Source of the DNA: Stramonita haemastoma
Lineage: Eukaryota > Mollusca > Gastropoda > Neogastropoda > Muricidae
Length of the DNA stretch: 64,000 nucleotides
Direction: 5' to 3'
NCBI GenBank assembly: GCA_030674155.1
Contig: CM060334.1
Span: 44,338,872 to 44,402,871 of the forward strand
Below the pieces are notes generated by a model, which was given only the letters and a program-made list of their open reading frames with translations, was not told the origin of the DNA and did no database searches. Positions 20,279-31,221 of the stretch are shown piece after piece (positions within the stretch are counted from its first letter, which is position 1; every line of letters begins with the position of its first letter). Made by a program: the position numbers and the translations under genes.

Positions 20279-23269
20279 TTAATCCTCCTCGCTCCGGGTG
20301 GAGCAAAAGGCGCCAACAAGTCTCCTCCAGCCATCTCTGTCTTGGGCAAGCCAGTTGATTTCATTCCATGTTTTGCCCATTATTTTCATTTCTTCTTCTA
20401 TAGTTCTCCTCCATGTACCTAACGGCTTGCCCCTCTTCCTTTTACCAGGTGGTGCCCATCTGAGTGCAGCATGTGGATGTCGGGTCTTGTTCATCCTGAG
20501 GACATGGCCCAGCCACCTCCATCGCCTTTGTTTCACTTCTTCTATGATATTGTTGATGCCAGTCCTTTTGCTCACTTCTCTATTGGTAACATGTTGTTCC
20601 CAGTGGATCTTGAGGATGCGGCGAAGACACCTGCTTTCGAAGCCTCTGAGTCGGCTTTCAATCTTTTTGTTGGTTCTCCAGGTCTCTGAGGTGTAGAGGA
20701 GGACTGAGCGGACGTTTGATTTGTACACTTTTAGTTTTGTGTTGGTCTGCAAGACTGTTGACTTCCAGATGTTTTGCAGTCTGTTGAAGGCCTGTGCTGC
20801 AAGACCAATTCTAGTTGAGACCTCCTTCTCAATATCACTGTTGGACGAGATGTAGCTGCCAAGGTATTTGAAGTGTTGTACTTCTTCCAAGTCTGTGCCA
20901 CGCACATTTGTCTTCCGTGCACTCTTTGTCTTTACTTTCATGATCTTTGTCTTGTCTGGGTGGATCTTGAGTCCCAAGCTTCTTGCTGTTTTATCAACTT
21001 TTGTTGTTTTTTCCTGGATGTCCATCTGAGTGTGTGAGAGGAGAGCAATGTCGTCTGCAAAGTCACAGTCCTCAAGCCGGGATGTCAGTCCCCATACCAG
21101 TCCTCTTGGTCAATCTTCTGTAGCTTTCCTCAACACCCAATCGATGACGACAAGGAAGAGTGTAGGTGAAATCATGCAGCCCTGCCTGACACCAGTCTTC
21201 ACATGGAACCATTCGCTTTGTTGTCCATTGTGGCGCACACAGCACTGGTTGTCAGCGTACATATCTTTGAGGATGTTGATGACTTTTGGTGGGAATCCGT
21301 AAGCTCTGAGAATCTTCCAGAGTGAGGGGTGATGGATGCTGTCAAATGCCTTTTCAAAGTCGATGTAGTTGATGTAGAGTGAAGAGTTCCATTCAAGCGA
21401 CTGCTCCACTATGGTGCGTAAGATGAAAATTTGGTCTGTACATCCTCTTTCACTTCTAAATCCAGCTTGTTCCTCTCTGAGAACTCTCTCGATAGCTTGT
21501 CTCATTCTTTGCAGGAGAATTCTGCAAAATATTTTTCCTGGGACAGAGAGTAGATTTATGCCCCTCCAGTTTCCACATGTTGCTAAGTCGCCTTTCTTGG
21601 GTAGCTTGATGATAATGCCTTTCTTCCAAGTGTCTGGTACTTTGTCTTCCTCCCACACTTTATTGAAGAGATTTTCCAATGCTCTGGAACTCACAGTGTG
21701 GTCTGCCTTCAGCATATCTGCAGTGATTCTGTCTTCACCAGGTGCTCTGTTTCCTTTCGCCTGTCTAATGGCTTCTTGAATCTCTTGCTGTGTGATACGT
21801 CCTCTTTTCATTTCAATGAGGAACCCTGTGTCCTCAATGATCGCCTCTTCATCAGGATCTGGTCTGTTCAGTGTTTCTGTGAAGTGTTCGGCCCATCTGT
21901 TGAGTTGGTCTTCTTCCTTCATGAGGACTTTCCCTTCCTTGTCCTTGACTACTGTTGTCTTGCTGGTGAATCCTCCGGTGAGAGTCTTGGTGATCTTGTA
22001 GACAGTTCTGCTGTCACCTTTTTCAGAGGCTAACTGTGCTTCTGAGGCTAAAGTGTCTGTGTATTTTCTTTTGTCTCTCCGGACACTCTTCTTGACTGCT
22101 CTGTTCAGTTCTCTGTAAGTCTCTGCAGCTGTAGATCTGTCCTCCTCACTGCCAGTTAGCATGAGTTGTTTTGCTGCTTTTCTTTTGTCAATAAGATTCC
22201 AGGTGCTTTCTGAGATCCATTCTTTCCTCTCTCTTTTCATGTCGCCCAGTACATCTTTACTGGCATCAGTAAATACTTTCTGCATTCTGTCACAAAGGGT
22301 GTTGATATGGTCTGCTGGAAAGTCTTCAAGAGCTTTAAACCTGTTGGTCAACTCCACTGTAAACTGGGCCTTCACTCCTGGATCTTTCAGCCGCCCAGAG
22401 TCAAAAGGATGTTCTCTGTTCTTTTTGTGTGTCCTCTTCAGCTTGAGTTGTAATTTGCACAACACAGGATGGTGGTCGCTGCTTGCGTCTGCCCCTCTCA
22501 ATGCCTTGACATCTTTCATTGTCTTCCTCCATTTCTGGTTGATGGCAATGTGGTCTATTTGGTTGCTGGTCTTCCCATCCGGTGACACCCATGTCAACTT
22601 GTGTATGGTTTTGTGCTGGAAGATGGTGCCTCCTGTCACTAGGCCGTTCTCCAGACATAAATCTACAAAACGCTGCCCATTGTCGTTTCGCTCTCCCTCA
22701 CTTTCTTTTCCCATGCATGATTCATATCCAATGTTATCGGCTCCAACTTTTGCATTGAAATCGCCCATCAGAAGAAGGATGTCATGTCGAGGTGTCCTGT
22801 CGAGTTGTTCTTGGAGGTTGCTATAGAACAGGTCTTTCTCTTCTTCAGTAGCTTGGTCTGTGGGTGCGTAGCACTGTATCAAGGTGGTCTTTGCATACCT
22901 GGAGAAGAACCTGGCTCTGATGATTCGGGCGCTGACTGGCTCCCATCCCATTAGACTCTTTCTTGTCTGCCTGTCCATAATGATTCCAACTCCTTCCTGG
23001 TGTTGTCCATCATTACGCCCGGAATAGCACACTGTTTCTCCTGTACCAAGAGCCATAATTCCAGAATCTGTCCATCTCATCTCGCTGATGCCTAGAATGT
23101 TAATGTTGTATCTTTTCATCTCCCTCACAATTTGTGCTGTCTTTCCACTTTCATACATCATTTGTACATTCCATGCTGCCATTCTCACTTGTTGTTTGGG
23201 TTTCGCCAAGGACTTCGTCGGAGTAGAAACTTCCTTTCGGCTTTCATCTCCACTCTTCATCTGATGCAT
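20279..23269 (-). pseudogene. LINE endonuclease-reverse transcriptase with one in-frame stop
   Basis: Acts in target-primed reverse transcription. Endonuclease motifs: AAWNVQMM, SEMRW, CYAPTD, GDFNAKVG, SDHHPV (about 22,467-22,481). RT motifs: NWRGINLLSV, AGFRSERGCTDQ, YIDFEKAFDSIH, TGVRQGCMISP and FADD (21,050-21,061), then FKYLGSYIS, and a C-terminal RKRGKPLGTWRRT...WRRLV segment. The single defect is TGA at 21,110-21,112, in the same frame on both sides, probably a C-to-T change in an Arg codon. Starts at 23,269 (MHQMK) or 23,182 (MAAWN) are both possible. The upstream open frame running into M1 is not part of the element. One stop suggests recent activity. Confidence 0.85.
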
Positions 23270-23430
23270 TGCTGCATCAGTCCCCAGCTCATCACCCAAG
23301 ATTTGATGATTTGAAGATTTTGTTGGCGTTTCTGTAGCGTAGATTTCTTTACATGGTGGGTTGCTAGCCCAACGCAAGACCCTCCTCCTTATCGCATCCT
23401 GGACTTGGGACCAGGCAATGGCGGAGTTAT
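20279..23430 (-). mobile_element. Nearly full-length RTE-like LINE, minus strand
   Basis: One long ORF with endonuclease and reverse transcriptase, an almost absent 3' UTR, and a (TA)n tail, all RTE-like traits. Its 5' end lies in TA-rich sequence only about 10 bp from MITE M1. Units B and C have no copy at this place. B has 5.5 kb of other sequence between the same landmarks, so the insertion or a recombination deleted that interval in A. Confidence 0.75.
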
Positions 23431-23439
23431 ATATATATA

Positions 23440-23852
23440 TGTGGCGCTCCACCACGAAATGAGTCGCATAGCACATTATCCAATTTTGCAGTAGGAGCCA
23501 TTAAAGGCAGGTGCAGGTCAAGTTGTCAATTTGGAGATTTGAATTGATTATTAAACTATATCCATTTATTTACCTTATAATGAAATATCAAGGCATAATT
23601 TTTATTCCTTTTGCTTTTAAATGTGTTTTGAAAATACACAAGCCCTCATTCTGACAACCTGTTACGAAAATAAACTTTTTCTCATTTTGTCACATCCTGC
23701 ATGCAGTCTATCATTTTTATTTGTAATGCACAGAATTGTCCGATTTTCAATCTGTTTTTAGTATTGGATAGCCCTTTTATTGTAAATAACTTGTCAATAA
23801 CTAAAAACTGACCTTTGGTGTAATGCGACTCCTTCTGTGATGGAGCGTCACA
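23440..23852. mobile_element. MITE M1
   Basis: 413 bp with about 35-bp imperfect inverted ends: TGTGGCGCTCCACCACGAAA at the left and the complement of TGTGACGCTCCATCACAGAA at the right, then GTCGCAT...AC. The flanking bases (TA left, TT right) and TA/TA in M2, M4 and M5 suggest a 2-bp TA target, Tc1/mariner-like. No coding capacity. It corresponds to M4 in unit B. Confidence 0.85.
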
Positions 23853-24317
23853 TTTGTTATAACAATTTGGTTTATGTCTTAAAATGCGTGCCCACACACG
23901 TGCGAATGTGTTTAATATTGTGTGTGTGTGTGTGTGTGTCTATGTGTGCGTGTATGTGTGTGCGAGCCATGTGTGAGTGTGTGGATGTGTGGGCATACTG
24001 GTGCCACAGAAATGTTTGTGGTTTTGCTTGGGGTGGGTTTGTGGCTGGCTGAGATATTGCTGACTTGTGGATGCTCTTTATACTGTGATGGGTGCATGCT
24101 GATGTTCAGAACCTGTGTTGTGCTATATTGATACTATCTTTACGTGGTTTTTGTTCTTATATATGGCTTGTAACCCACTGGAATTTCTATGTTTTAGAGA
24201 TAATAAAGTAATTTGAATTTGTGTGTGTGTGTGTGTGAAAGAATTTATCATCTCAGAATGAGACATCTGAGTGTCATATCAAAAGAGACAGTCAGACAGA
24301 CAGACAGAAAGTGAGAG

Positions 24318-24401
<84 letters not shown>

Positions 24402-24640
24402 GCAGGGAAACAAAATCAATACAAGTAGACAACAGAGACAAACAGAAAGTAACAGACACAAAGACACAGAGAGACAGACAGACAGACAGACAGAGAGAGG
24501 CAGGCAAACAAAATTGATACAAGTAAACAACAAAGACAGACAGAAAGAAACAGACACAAAGATGGAGAGAGAAAGAGAGAGACAGAGAGACAGAGACAGA
24601 CAGAGACAGACAGAGACAGAGAGAGAAGGCAAGGCAAGGC
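23853..24640. other. Unit-conserved spacer with (GT)n, (CA)n and CAGA-rich sequence
   Basis: Matches B 45,691-46,495. It holds a GT run (23,919-23,938), AATAAAG at about 24,202, a long CA run (24,320-24,398) and a degenerate CAGA/GACAGA stretch to 24,630. No gene. Cys/Val and Thr/His ORFs are repeat artefacts. Confidence 0.7.
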
Positions 24641-24705
24641 AAATTCTTTTATTCAGGATAATAGATAAGCACTCGTGTGCTTTTCTACATCCAGTCCCCG
24701 CACTT
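24640..24705 (-). repeat. SINE 3' tail fragment
   Basis: AATTCTTTTATTC.GGATAA...AAGCACTCGTGTGC...ACATCCAGTCCCCG is the reverse of the main SINE family tail, truncated after the tail. An AAGGC repeat (24,627-24,640) precedes it. A counterpart is at 46,495-46,560. Confidence 0.75.
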
Positions 24706-25121
24706 TTCAAGGATGACATCAAGATAAAAAGATAACCTCAATTAAACAACAACAATGATAATAATCCAAATACCAAGAGCAAGAAACCATACCAAGTATC
24801 AAACAACAGGTCAGAAATAAGACAGAGATACAATAATAAGGTAATGATATAAAAAGGCACTCATTCAGAAACGAAAATAAGAAGTAAGAATCAATGATGA
24901 TTTTGATTTGAATAATAAAAGGCGCAATAATTAAAGAGTAAACATGATAATATGATGAGGTTAAATGGCTTAAAACATCAATCCACCACCATCTATCATC
25001 AAAATAAGTCGTATAAAACATAACATTTTGATAAAAGGGGAGAAACAACCAAAACCAAAACCAAAACAACAACAACAACAACAACAACAACACACACACA
25101 CAACACACACACACACACGCA

Positions 25122-25172
<51 letters not shown>

Positions 25173-25597
25173 TCACTCACTCACTCACTCACTCACAGGT
25201 TCGCCTGCATGTCATCACTAAACTTCATTCTAAAGGAAATATATGCCTTTAATTTGATATAAAATCATGTAACCAAACATCAGAGGAATCTATCACTGTA
25301 TGGCACACATTTTGGTCCATATATATGCTAACACCTCACTTAATCTTATGGTTATGGTCATAAGATCACATTCATAACCATATCCTAATCATGATGGACA
25401 TAGTTATTCAGCTTATTTAAATGAATCATTAATTGGGTTTACACAATATCAAATACATTTAATACACATGATTATTGAAATAGTACAAAATATGAATAGA
25501 ACAATTCTCAATATGGAAGGCAAACATTTTTAGACAATAGGTGACACATTCAGATAGAGAGAGAGAATGAATGAATGAATGAATGATCTTTATCATA
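24706..25597. other. Non-coding stretch with (CA)n/(CACTCA)n
   Basis: Nothing coding. It contains AACAAC repeats, a CA/CGCA run (25,090-25,168) and CACT repeats (25,166-25,196). GAAT repeats at 25,566-25,587 precede MITE M2. Nearly identical to B 46,565-47,434. Confidence 0.6.
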
Positions 25598-26028
25598 TGT
25601 GACACTCCACCACATGAGGAGTCGCATTGCACCAAAGGTCAATTTTTAGTTATTGATATGCTATTGATTTGCAATAAAATGGCTATACAATACAAAAAAC
25701 AGACTGAAAATCGAACAATTTTACCAAAAGTTATTACAAATTGAAATGATAGACTGCAGGAAATGTCAAAATGAGAAATTAACAAGTTTAGCATTCTAAT
25801 AGGTGGTCAGAATGAGAGCTTGGCTATTTACAAAACACGTTTAAAGACAAAAGGATACAGATCTATGCCTTGATAGTTCACTACAAGGTAGAATGAGTGC
25901 TATAGTTTTATAATCAATCAAAATATCAAAATTGACAACCTCAACCCCACCTGCCTTTAATGGCTCTTAGCGGAAAAGTGGATTGTGGATTATGTGCTAA
26001 GCGACTCATTTCGTGGTGGAGTGCCACA
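25598..26028. mobile_element. MITE M2
   Basis: 431 bp, same family as M1 in the opposite orientation (left end TGTGACACTCCACCACATGA, right end complementary TCGTGGTGGAGTGCCACA), flanked by TA on both sides. It corresponds to M5 in B. Confidence 0.85.
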
Positions 26029-26044
26029 TATGTCAGGTGATAGG

Positions 26045-26109
<65 letters not shown>
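26029..26109. repeat. (GA)n plus poly-G
   Basis: GA run about 26,041-26,100 and a short G run at the 3' border of the LINE fragment that follows. In B the same place is mostly poly-G (47,907-47,925). Confidence 0.9.
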
Positions 26110-27450
26110 TTCAAACAGGATGAGGTGTGGTTAGTTACTTCTGATGCATCAAGTGGATTAGAAGGTGGTTTTTGAAGGTTGTTAATGATTGAATCTGTTA
26201 ACTGAACCAGGAAGAGAATTCCACAGTATAGGGCCTGAGTACAGTAAACTAGATTTGAACAAGTCTATTCTTGGGTTTGGGACAACAGGCTTTACAGTAT
26301 TTCTGGAATGATTCATAGGAAACTTATCTTTTAAGGATATGGGGATAACTCCTGCTATTATCTTGTACATCATGATGCCTTTGTTATATTTTAGTTTTTG
26401 GTGTAGGGGAAGAATATTTAACTGAGTATAATCTACTTCTAGCAAGGTTGTTTTCTTCAAAAGGACGAGTTTAAGAGCACATTTGTACAGGCTTAATAAC
26501 AGGTTCAAAGTGTTTGCACTGGCAGAATCCCACAGGGTTGAAGCATAATCTATTGAGGTTTCTTAATAAGCTTGAAAAAATAATTTCCTTGAATGAAAGT
26601 CAAGAAAGTGTTTAATTTTAGTCAACTGGTATACTCTTTGGGATAAATACTTGCATAGGTGAGACATGTGCAGAACCAGCTGAGATTTTTGATTGTTACT
26701 CCTAGACCTTTGTGGTGAGAGATTTGTTCAATTGCTTCCTTATTGATCTGGATGGGAAACAGTTTGTGAGATAAATTTTGTGGCTTTTGGTGGGTTTTTT
26801 TTGTGTATTGTCATGTGATTCAGTTCTGTCCATTTGACAAAATCATCAGTGCTTTTTTGGAATATGGTTGCAAGACGGTCAATGTCGTTATGACTCGTAT
26901 GTATGGTTGCGTCACCAGCAAATAGTTCACATTTGGATTGGATGTGTAGAGGAAGGTCATTTATATATAATGAAAAGAGAATAGTCCCTAGTATGGATCC
27001 TTCTGGTACTCCATAATGAATAGGCTTCAGTTTGGATGTGGATGTAGCTATTGAGATACATTGTTGCCTGTTTGTAAGATAGGAATTAAGTAGTCCTAGG
27101 GTATCTGTAGAGATGTTATATAGATTTAGCTTTTTGAGAAGAAGTTTGTGGTCAATTGTATCAAATGCCTTTTTGAAATCTACAAATAATACTCCACAAA
27201 ATTTATTGTCATTAATGTTTGATAGCCAATTGTCTACAAGACTAGTCAGTGCCATCTGACGTGAATAATTTTGTCTAAATCCAGACTGATTAGGGTGAAG
27301 TAGTTTGTTGATATCTATATGACAGACTAGGTGTTTATATATATGTTTTTCCAGGGGCTTTGAGAGCATAGGTATAATAGAGAGTGGCCTATAGTTTGAC
27401 AGGTCAGAGGTATCACCAGACTTGTAGATGGGTATCACTTTAGCACATTA
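26110..27450 (-). pseudogene. 5'-truncated LINE reverse transcriptase, copy A
   Basis: Starts inside the RT domain (VIPIYKSGDTSDLSNYRPLS at about 27,380-27,440) and reads QSGFRQNYSR, FVDFKKAFDTIDH, YGVPEGSILG, LFAGDATIH, then decayed C-terminal parts to about 26,182 (PRIDLFKSSLLYSGPILWN). The catalytic FADD is FAGD here, which would abolish activity. Copy B has FADD but an internal deletion. It resembles jockey/CR1-group LINEs. A SINE adjoins its truncated 5' side. Confidence 0.85.
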
Positions 27451-27470
27451 GAGAGAGATATTTATTTATT

Positions 27471-27804
27471 TATTCTTTTATATTGAGGATAACAGAATAA
27501 GCAATCATGTGCTTTTTTTCATCCGGTCCCCATGTGTTTGCAGTTTTGTAAATATTGTCATCTGTTCCCACCGGCACACGATGGCCTACTCTTACGAAAA
27601 GCGGAACAGGATTTAACGTGTATGCAAGATGTTCTGCGTGCGTTCTCACACAGGGCCTCGGTTTAAAGTCTCATCCGAAGGACTTTTGGGGAGAGTGGAG
27701 TCAGCACTGATGTTAACACCAGGAGAAAAATTTCCTTGACAGGACTCGAACCCGGGTTGTCAAATTGCCAGCGCAATGTTCTGACCACTAGGCTATCCCT
27801 CCCC

Positions 27805-27806
<2 letters not shown>
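27471..27806 (-). mobile_element. Full-length tRNA-SINE, main family, minus strand
   Basis: Complete, with the tRNA head at 27,740-27,806 (B box GGGTTCGAGTC in reverse; A-box-like TAGTGGTCAGA), core at about 27,660-27,700 and the ATATAAAAGAATAAA tail at the left. A GA run abuts the head. Confidence 0.9.
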
Positions 27807-27885
<79 letters not shown>

Positions 27886-27981
27886 CAATACAAGTGGACA
27901 ACAGAGACAAACAGAAAGAAACAGACACAAAGACACAAAACAACAACAACAACAAAGACCAAACAGAACAACACTACTCAC
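27807..27981. repeat. (GA)n run and AAC-rich spacer
   Basis: GA about 27,807-27,882, then CAGACAC and AACAAC simple sequence up to a putative splice donor. Confidence 0.85.
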
Positions 27982-28192
27982 CCTGCCCTTTCTGTACCCC
28001 TTAGCCAGGGCGATGAAGTTGAGGCAGGTGATAGGGATGATCTCAACCAATGACAATTCTACCTGCAAATGGCTTGTCCTGGGAGCTGAGGTCACTGACC
28101 TTGATGTCTAGATACACCTCTTCTGTCACCAGGTACTTTAGGGAGCCTCTGCCCACATCACAGCGCACAAAGCCAACATCACTCCATGGGTC
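27982..28192 (-). pseudogene. Cyclophilin-like exon remnant, unit A (N-terminal part)
   Basis: Minus strand, 211 bp, bounded by an acceptor-like TATACTGCAG (AG at 28,193-28,194) and a donor-like GTGAGT (starting at 27,981). It reads DPWSDVGFVRCDVGRG, then YLVTEEVYLDIKVSD, then GRIVIG, a stop, and in the next frame EIIPITCLNFIALAKGY. The VYLDI....GRI.I......P.TC.NF.ALAKGY spacing matches the start of a cyclophilin-type peptidyl-prolyl isomerase. A small deletion at GRIVIG breaks the frame in both A and B, so decay predates the duplication, unless alternative splice sites rescue it. The next exons are not adjacent. Confidence 0.55.
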
Positions 28193-28194
28193 CT

Positions 28195-28560
28195 GCAGTA
28201 TACATGTCCCCTTATCCCTTCATGAGTGACTGCTATATACATGTCCCCTTATCCCTTCATGAGTGACTGCTATATACATGTCCCCTTATCCCTTTATGAG
28301 TGACTGCTATATACATGTCCCCTTATCCCTTCATGAGTGACTGCTATATACATGTCCCCTTATCCCTTCATGAGTGACTGCTGTATACATGTCCCCTTAT
28401 CCCTTCATGAGTGACTGCTATATACATGTCCCCTTATCCCTTCTTGAGTGACTGCTATATACATGTCCCCTTATCCCTTCATGAGTGACTGCAGTATACA
28501 TGTCCCCTTATCCCTTCATGAGTGACTGCTATATACATGTTCCCTTATCCCTTCTTGAGT
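28195..28560. repeat. 37-bp minisatellite, about 10 copies
   Basis: Tandem unit with CATGTCCCCTTATCCC, then TTCATGAGTGACTGCTATATA. Variants at single positions (CTGTATA, CTTGAGTG) are shared by some copies. It begins right at the acceptor side of the cyclophilin-like exon. B has about 12 copies. Confidence 0.95.
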
Positions 28561-29212
28561 GACCATTTGTGTGCCTTGGCTTCAGTACAGTTCCCCAGTT
28601 CTCCCAGCTGTAAATGGGTACCTGCCCTCTTCAGGGTCAGGGAAGGTAAAGCAGCAAGGAAGAGGAGATGGGCGCTGCCCTCAACATGCTGGCCCATAGA
28701 GAAGCTGAGGTCTCTGATACCTTGCTCCCCTACGACCACCACAATGCAGGTTATGGGATACCTTTACCTTTTTTCTTATCCCTTCATGAGGGCTATAACA
28801 TGTTACAAATGCATGCTGGAAACATTTCAAAAAGAAACAAAACATTGGTTCTCACTGGAATAATGATGCAACCCATTTATTATCTGTTGATAAGATGAAA
28901 TGTAACTCCCATGAATATAGAAATGTTGTGTTTCTTATTTATAGGTTCAAGCTCAATGCTCTTAGTTCCAAATTTCCCCCCCAAAAAAGCAACATATTTC
29001 AGGCAAAAATATTACCATAGATGACATTCTTTTTGAATGCAGAGATTTGAAAAAAACTTTTTACCTGTTTTCACATAGTTTGCTTAGAGCCAATGTTAAA
29101 AGACATTCCACTAATGAAAGAAATTGTATTGTCATTAAGTCATAGCCCTATTATCATGTTCTATTAGTATATAGAATATAGAAATAGAAATACATAGAAA
29201 TATAAAAAAAGG
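28561..29212. other. Dispersed repeat then non-coding stretch
   Basis: 28,597-28,760 belongs to the GTAAATGGGTACC repeat also seen at 2,350-2,545 and 50,317-50,480. The remainder is AT-rich and conserved with B (50,490-50,930). No gene. Confidence 0.6.
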
Positions 29213-29510
29213 AAGAAAGGTGGGTGGATTGCTGAGACCTTTGCCTGCCAACAAGTAAACCCTGAGGTTCCGGGTTCAGACCCAGCCTCGCCCTTTCTTC
29301 CAAGTTTGATGAAAAAATCGAACTAAATGTCAAAGTCATTTGGATGAGATATACACCAGGCTTGTGTGCGAAGGCACACAAAACATCTTGTGCACACCTT
29401 AAAACCCCATTCCCCGGAAGAACAGGCCATTGTGTAGGGGTAAGAGCCCATGACAAAAATTAGTTTTAAAAAACCAGCATGCACACAAGTGTGTTTAGAC
29501 ACCATCCCTG
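29213..29510 (+). repeat. Second SINE-like family, copy A
   Basis: Head with a B-box-like GGTTCCGGGTTCAGACCC, then CCTCGCCCTTTCTTCC, a divergent core (CATTTGGATGAGATATACACC), a GTGCACACCTTAAAACC segment and CCATGACAAAAATT. It is distinct from, but built like, the main family. The B copy is 50,936-51,225. Confidence 0.7.
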
Positions 29511-30328
29511 GGGGAAGTGGGGGGGGATGGGGGGGAGTACGGGGCAGCTGGGGCTGTATATGGCAACATTTTGGTGGCTCCTGCAATGGTCCTGGAACCC
29601 TTGTATTGGTCATTGCCTTTCCAATGGATCATTTCAGTGGCGTGGAGAAGGGGGGCGGGGGTCTGCTGCATGGGTAACAGTTTGCCTTTCATACTTACTT
29701 ACCCAGGCTTTGCACTCTTAAGACTAGAGCACAACTCCATAGTCTTCCAAGACTGATGGGTGCCTACTACTACTAACAATATAATGATTTCTTCTACTTC
29801 TAGTATAAATATGAATTGCAAAGTTAGTGTTTAAACTGTTATTTCTATCTTTTCATTTTTCTTGTTCTATGGTTTTAATTTTGGGTTCTTACAGTTGTTA
29901 AATGCTGATAATTAGCTATGTGCTCTCCCCAACCCCCTCATCCCCCCTACTCCCCCCCCCACCACCACCACCACCACTCACTCACTCATACACACTTCCC
30001 TGTCTGATATCATTAATTAGTGGAAGGATGTTAAACTGAAGAACTAACTCAGTCAAGAGTGCTAAATTTAGCGCACCCTTTCCTTTTACCTAGTCACAAT
30101 ACAGTAGATAGGATACTCTACTCTGCTTATTCATTATCCTCAAAATAAAAGAATATGTCTTGCCTTGCCTTACCTTGCCTACTCTACTTTACTCTACTGT
30201 ACTCTTAACTCTACTCTAACTCTCCTCTCCTCTACTCAAGTCTCCTCTCCTCTCCTCTACTCTCCTCTCTAAAGGAAGCAAGCAAGGGCACACACACATT
30301 CATACACTCACTCACTCACAGGCACATG

Positions 30329-30330
<2 letters not shown>
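29511..30330. other. Non-coding stretch
   Basis: G-rich at 29,515-29,545, then unit-conserved sequence (B 51,230-51,645; the part from 29,810 on also C 62,500-62,830). CTCTACT/CTCCTCT simple sequence lies at 30,170-30,270. No gene found. Confidence 0.55.
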
Positions 30331-30385
<55 letters not shown>

Positions 30386-30390
30386 CACAC

Positions 30391-30431
<41 letters not shown>

Positions 30432-30445
30432 ACACACACTCACAC
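30331..30445. repeat. (CA)n microsatellite
   Basis: CA run with short interruptions. C has a much longer equivalent (63,005-63,262). Confidence 0.95.
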
Positions 30446-31039
30446 ACACATTCACAGACAGCAGTGCATAATAACACCAGTGATAATCCCATTTGCTGAG
30501 AGATATGGCTTGTAAAAAACATTTTTTTTAAAAGCCACAGTACAGAAATAAGCACAAAATGACACAACATAAGTTTTTTCCTTCCTGGGTTAGAGCTCCA
30601 AGGTTTACTAATGGTGAGATTTTTGCCTATTCCACCATTTTTGCCCCTATTTTTTAACTACCACAGTCATAGTGATATTCAAATCATTGCAAAAGTCAAA
30701 GGACTCAACAGACATTCATTAAATCTTTCTTACAATCCATTGAAAAAGAAAAGTATAGAACAACAGTGTCAAAATGAGTAACAACAACAACAACCACAAA
30801 TAATCAGAACAAGATTTTGCACGTTTTTTTCCAATTCAATCACCATGACAAATGAAAGCATGAAAAATAAAAGACTCAAATAATCCCACACAACTCCTCC
30901 CTTTCCAGCACACACACATACACACATACTTACTATTCCCCCCCCCCCCCAGCCCAAAACAAAACAAAAGCACATAAAAACTTTCAAGAAAAAAATATTG
31001 GACTTATACATGACATACAAAAAAGGAGATGGGGAACAT
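30446..31039. other. Non-coding stretch
   Basis: AT-rich. A copy of the short repeat (TTCCTGGGTTAGAGCTCC) lies at 30,582-30,655. A poly-C run lies at about 30,940-30,950. B replaces most of this stretch with a CA run at 51,646-51,726, so B is deleted here. Confidence 0.55.
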
Positions 31040-31134
31040 TCACTCTTTCTCTTCTAAATCGTCCTTTTTCATGTCTTTGAATGACAATTCGTACTTCTTC
31101 ACTTCCTATGCAGCACAGTCCACGATTCTGATGG
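31040..31134 (-). pseudogene. Cyclophilin-like terminal exon remnant, unit A
   Basis: Minus strand. A good acceptor (CACCCCTAACAG) is followed by IRIVDCAA, a TAG (31,106-31,108), EVKKYELSFKDMKKDDLEEKE and TGA at 31,040-31,042. IRIVDC followed by a short charged tail fits the C-terminal end of a cyclophilin-type isomerase. It lies upstream, on the minus strand, of the N-terminal exon at 27,982, so the two are out of order for one gene. Confidence 0.4.
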
Positions 31135-31221
31135 CTGTTAGGGGTGGTGCTGTCTTTCTCTGGCGTGGGGCCCATACGGTTCAGAGCCCTGAGTACTTTC
31201 TGTAAGAATACAAGACATAGA

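Noticed and set aside
23400..23476. Start of the RTE-like protein at 23,476
   Set aside because: That ATG lies inside MITE M1, and the in-frame Ile/Tyr run comes from the TA tract. The element starts at about 23,430.
24271..24735. 154-codon Thr/His/Gln-rich ORF and many Cys-Val ORFs elsewhere
   Set aside because: They are translations of (CA)n, (GT)n and CAGA simple sequence.
28195..28560. CRISPR-like array of 37-bp repeats
   Set aside because: Repeats are contiguous without spacers, in a eukaryotic sequence and beside an exon remnant. It is a minisatellite.
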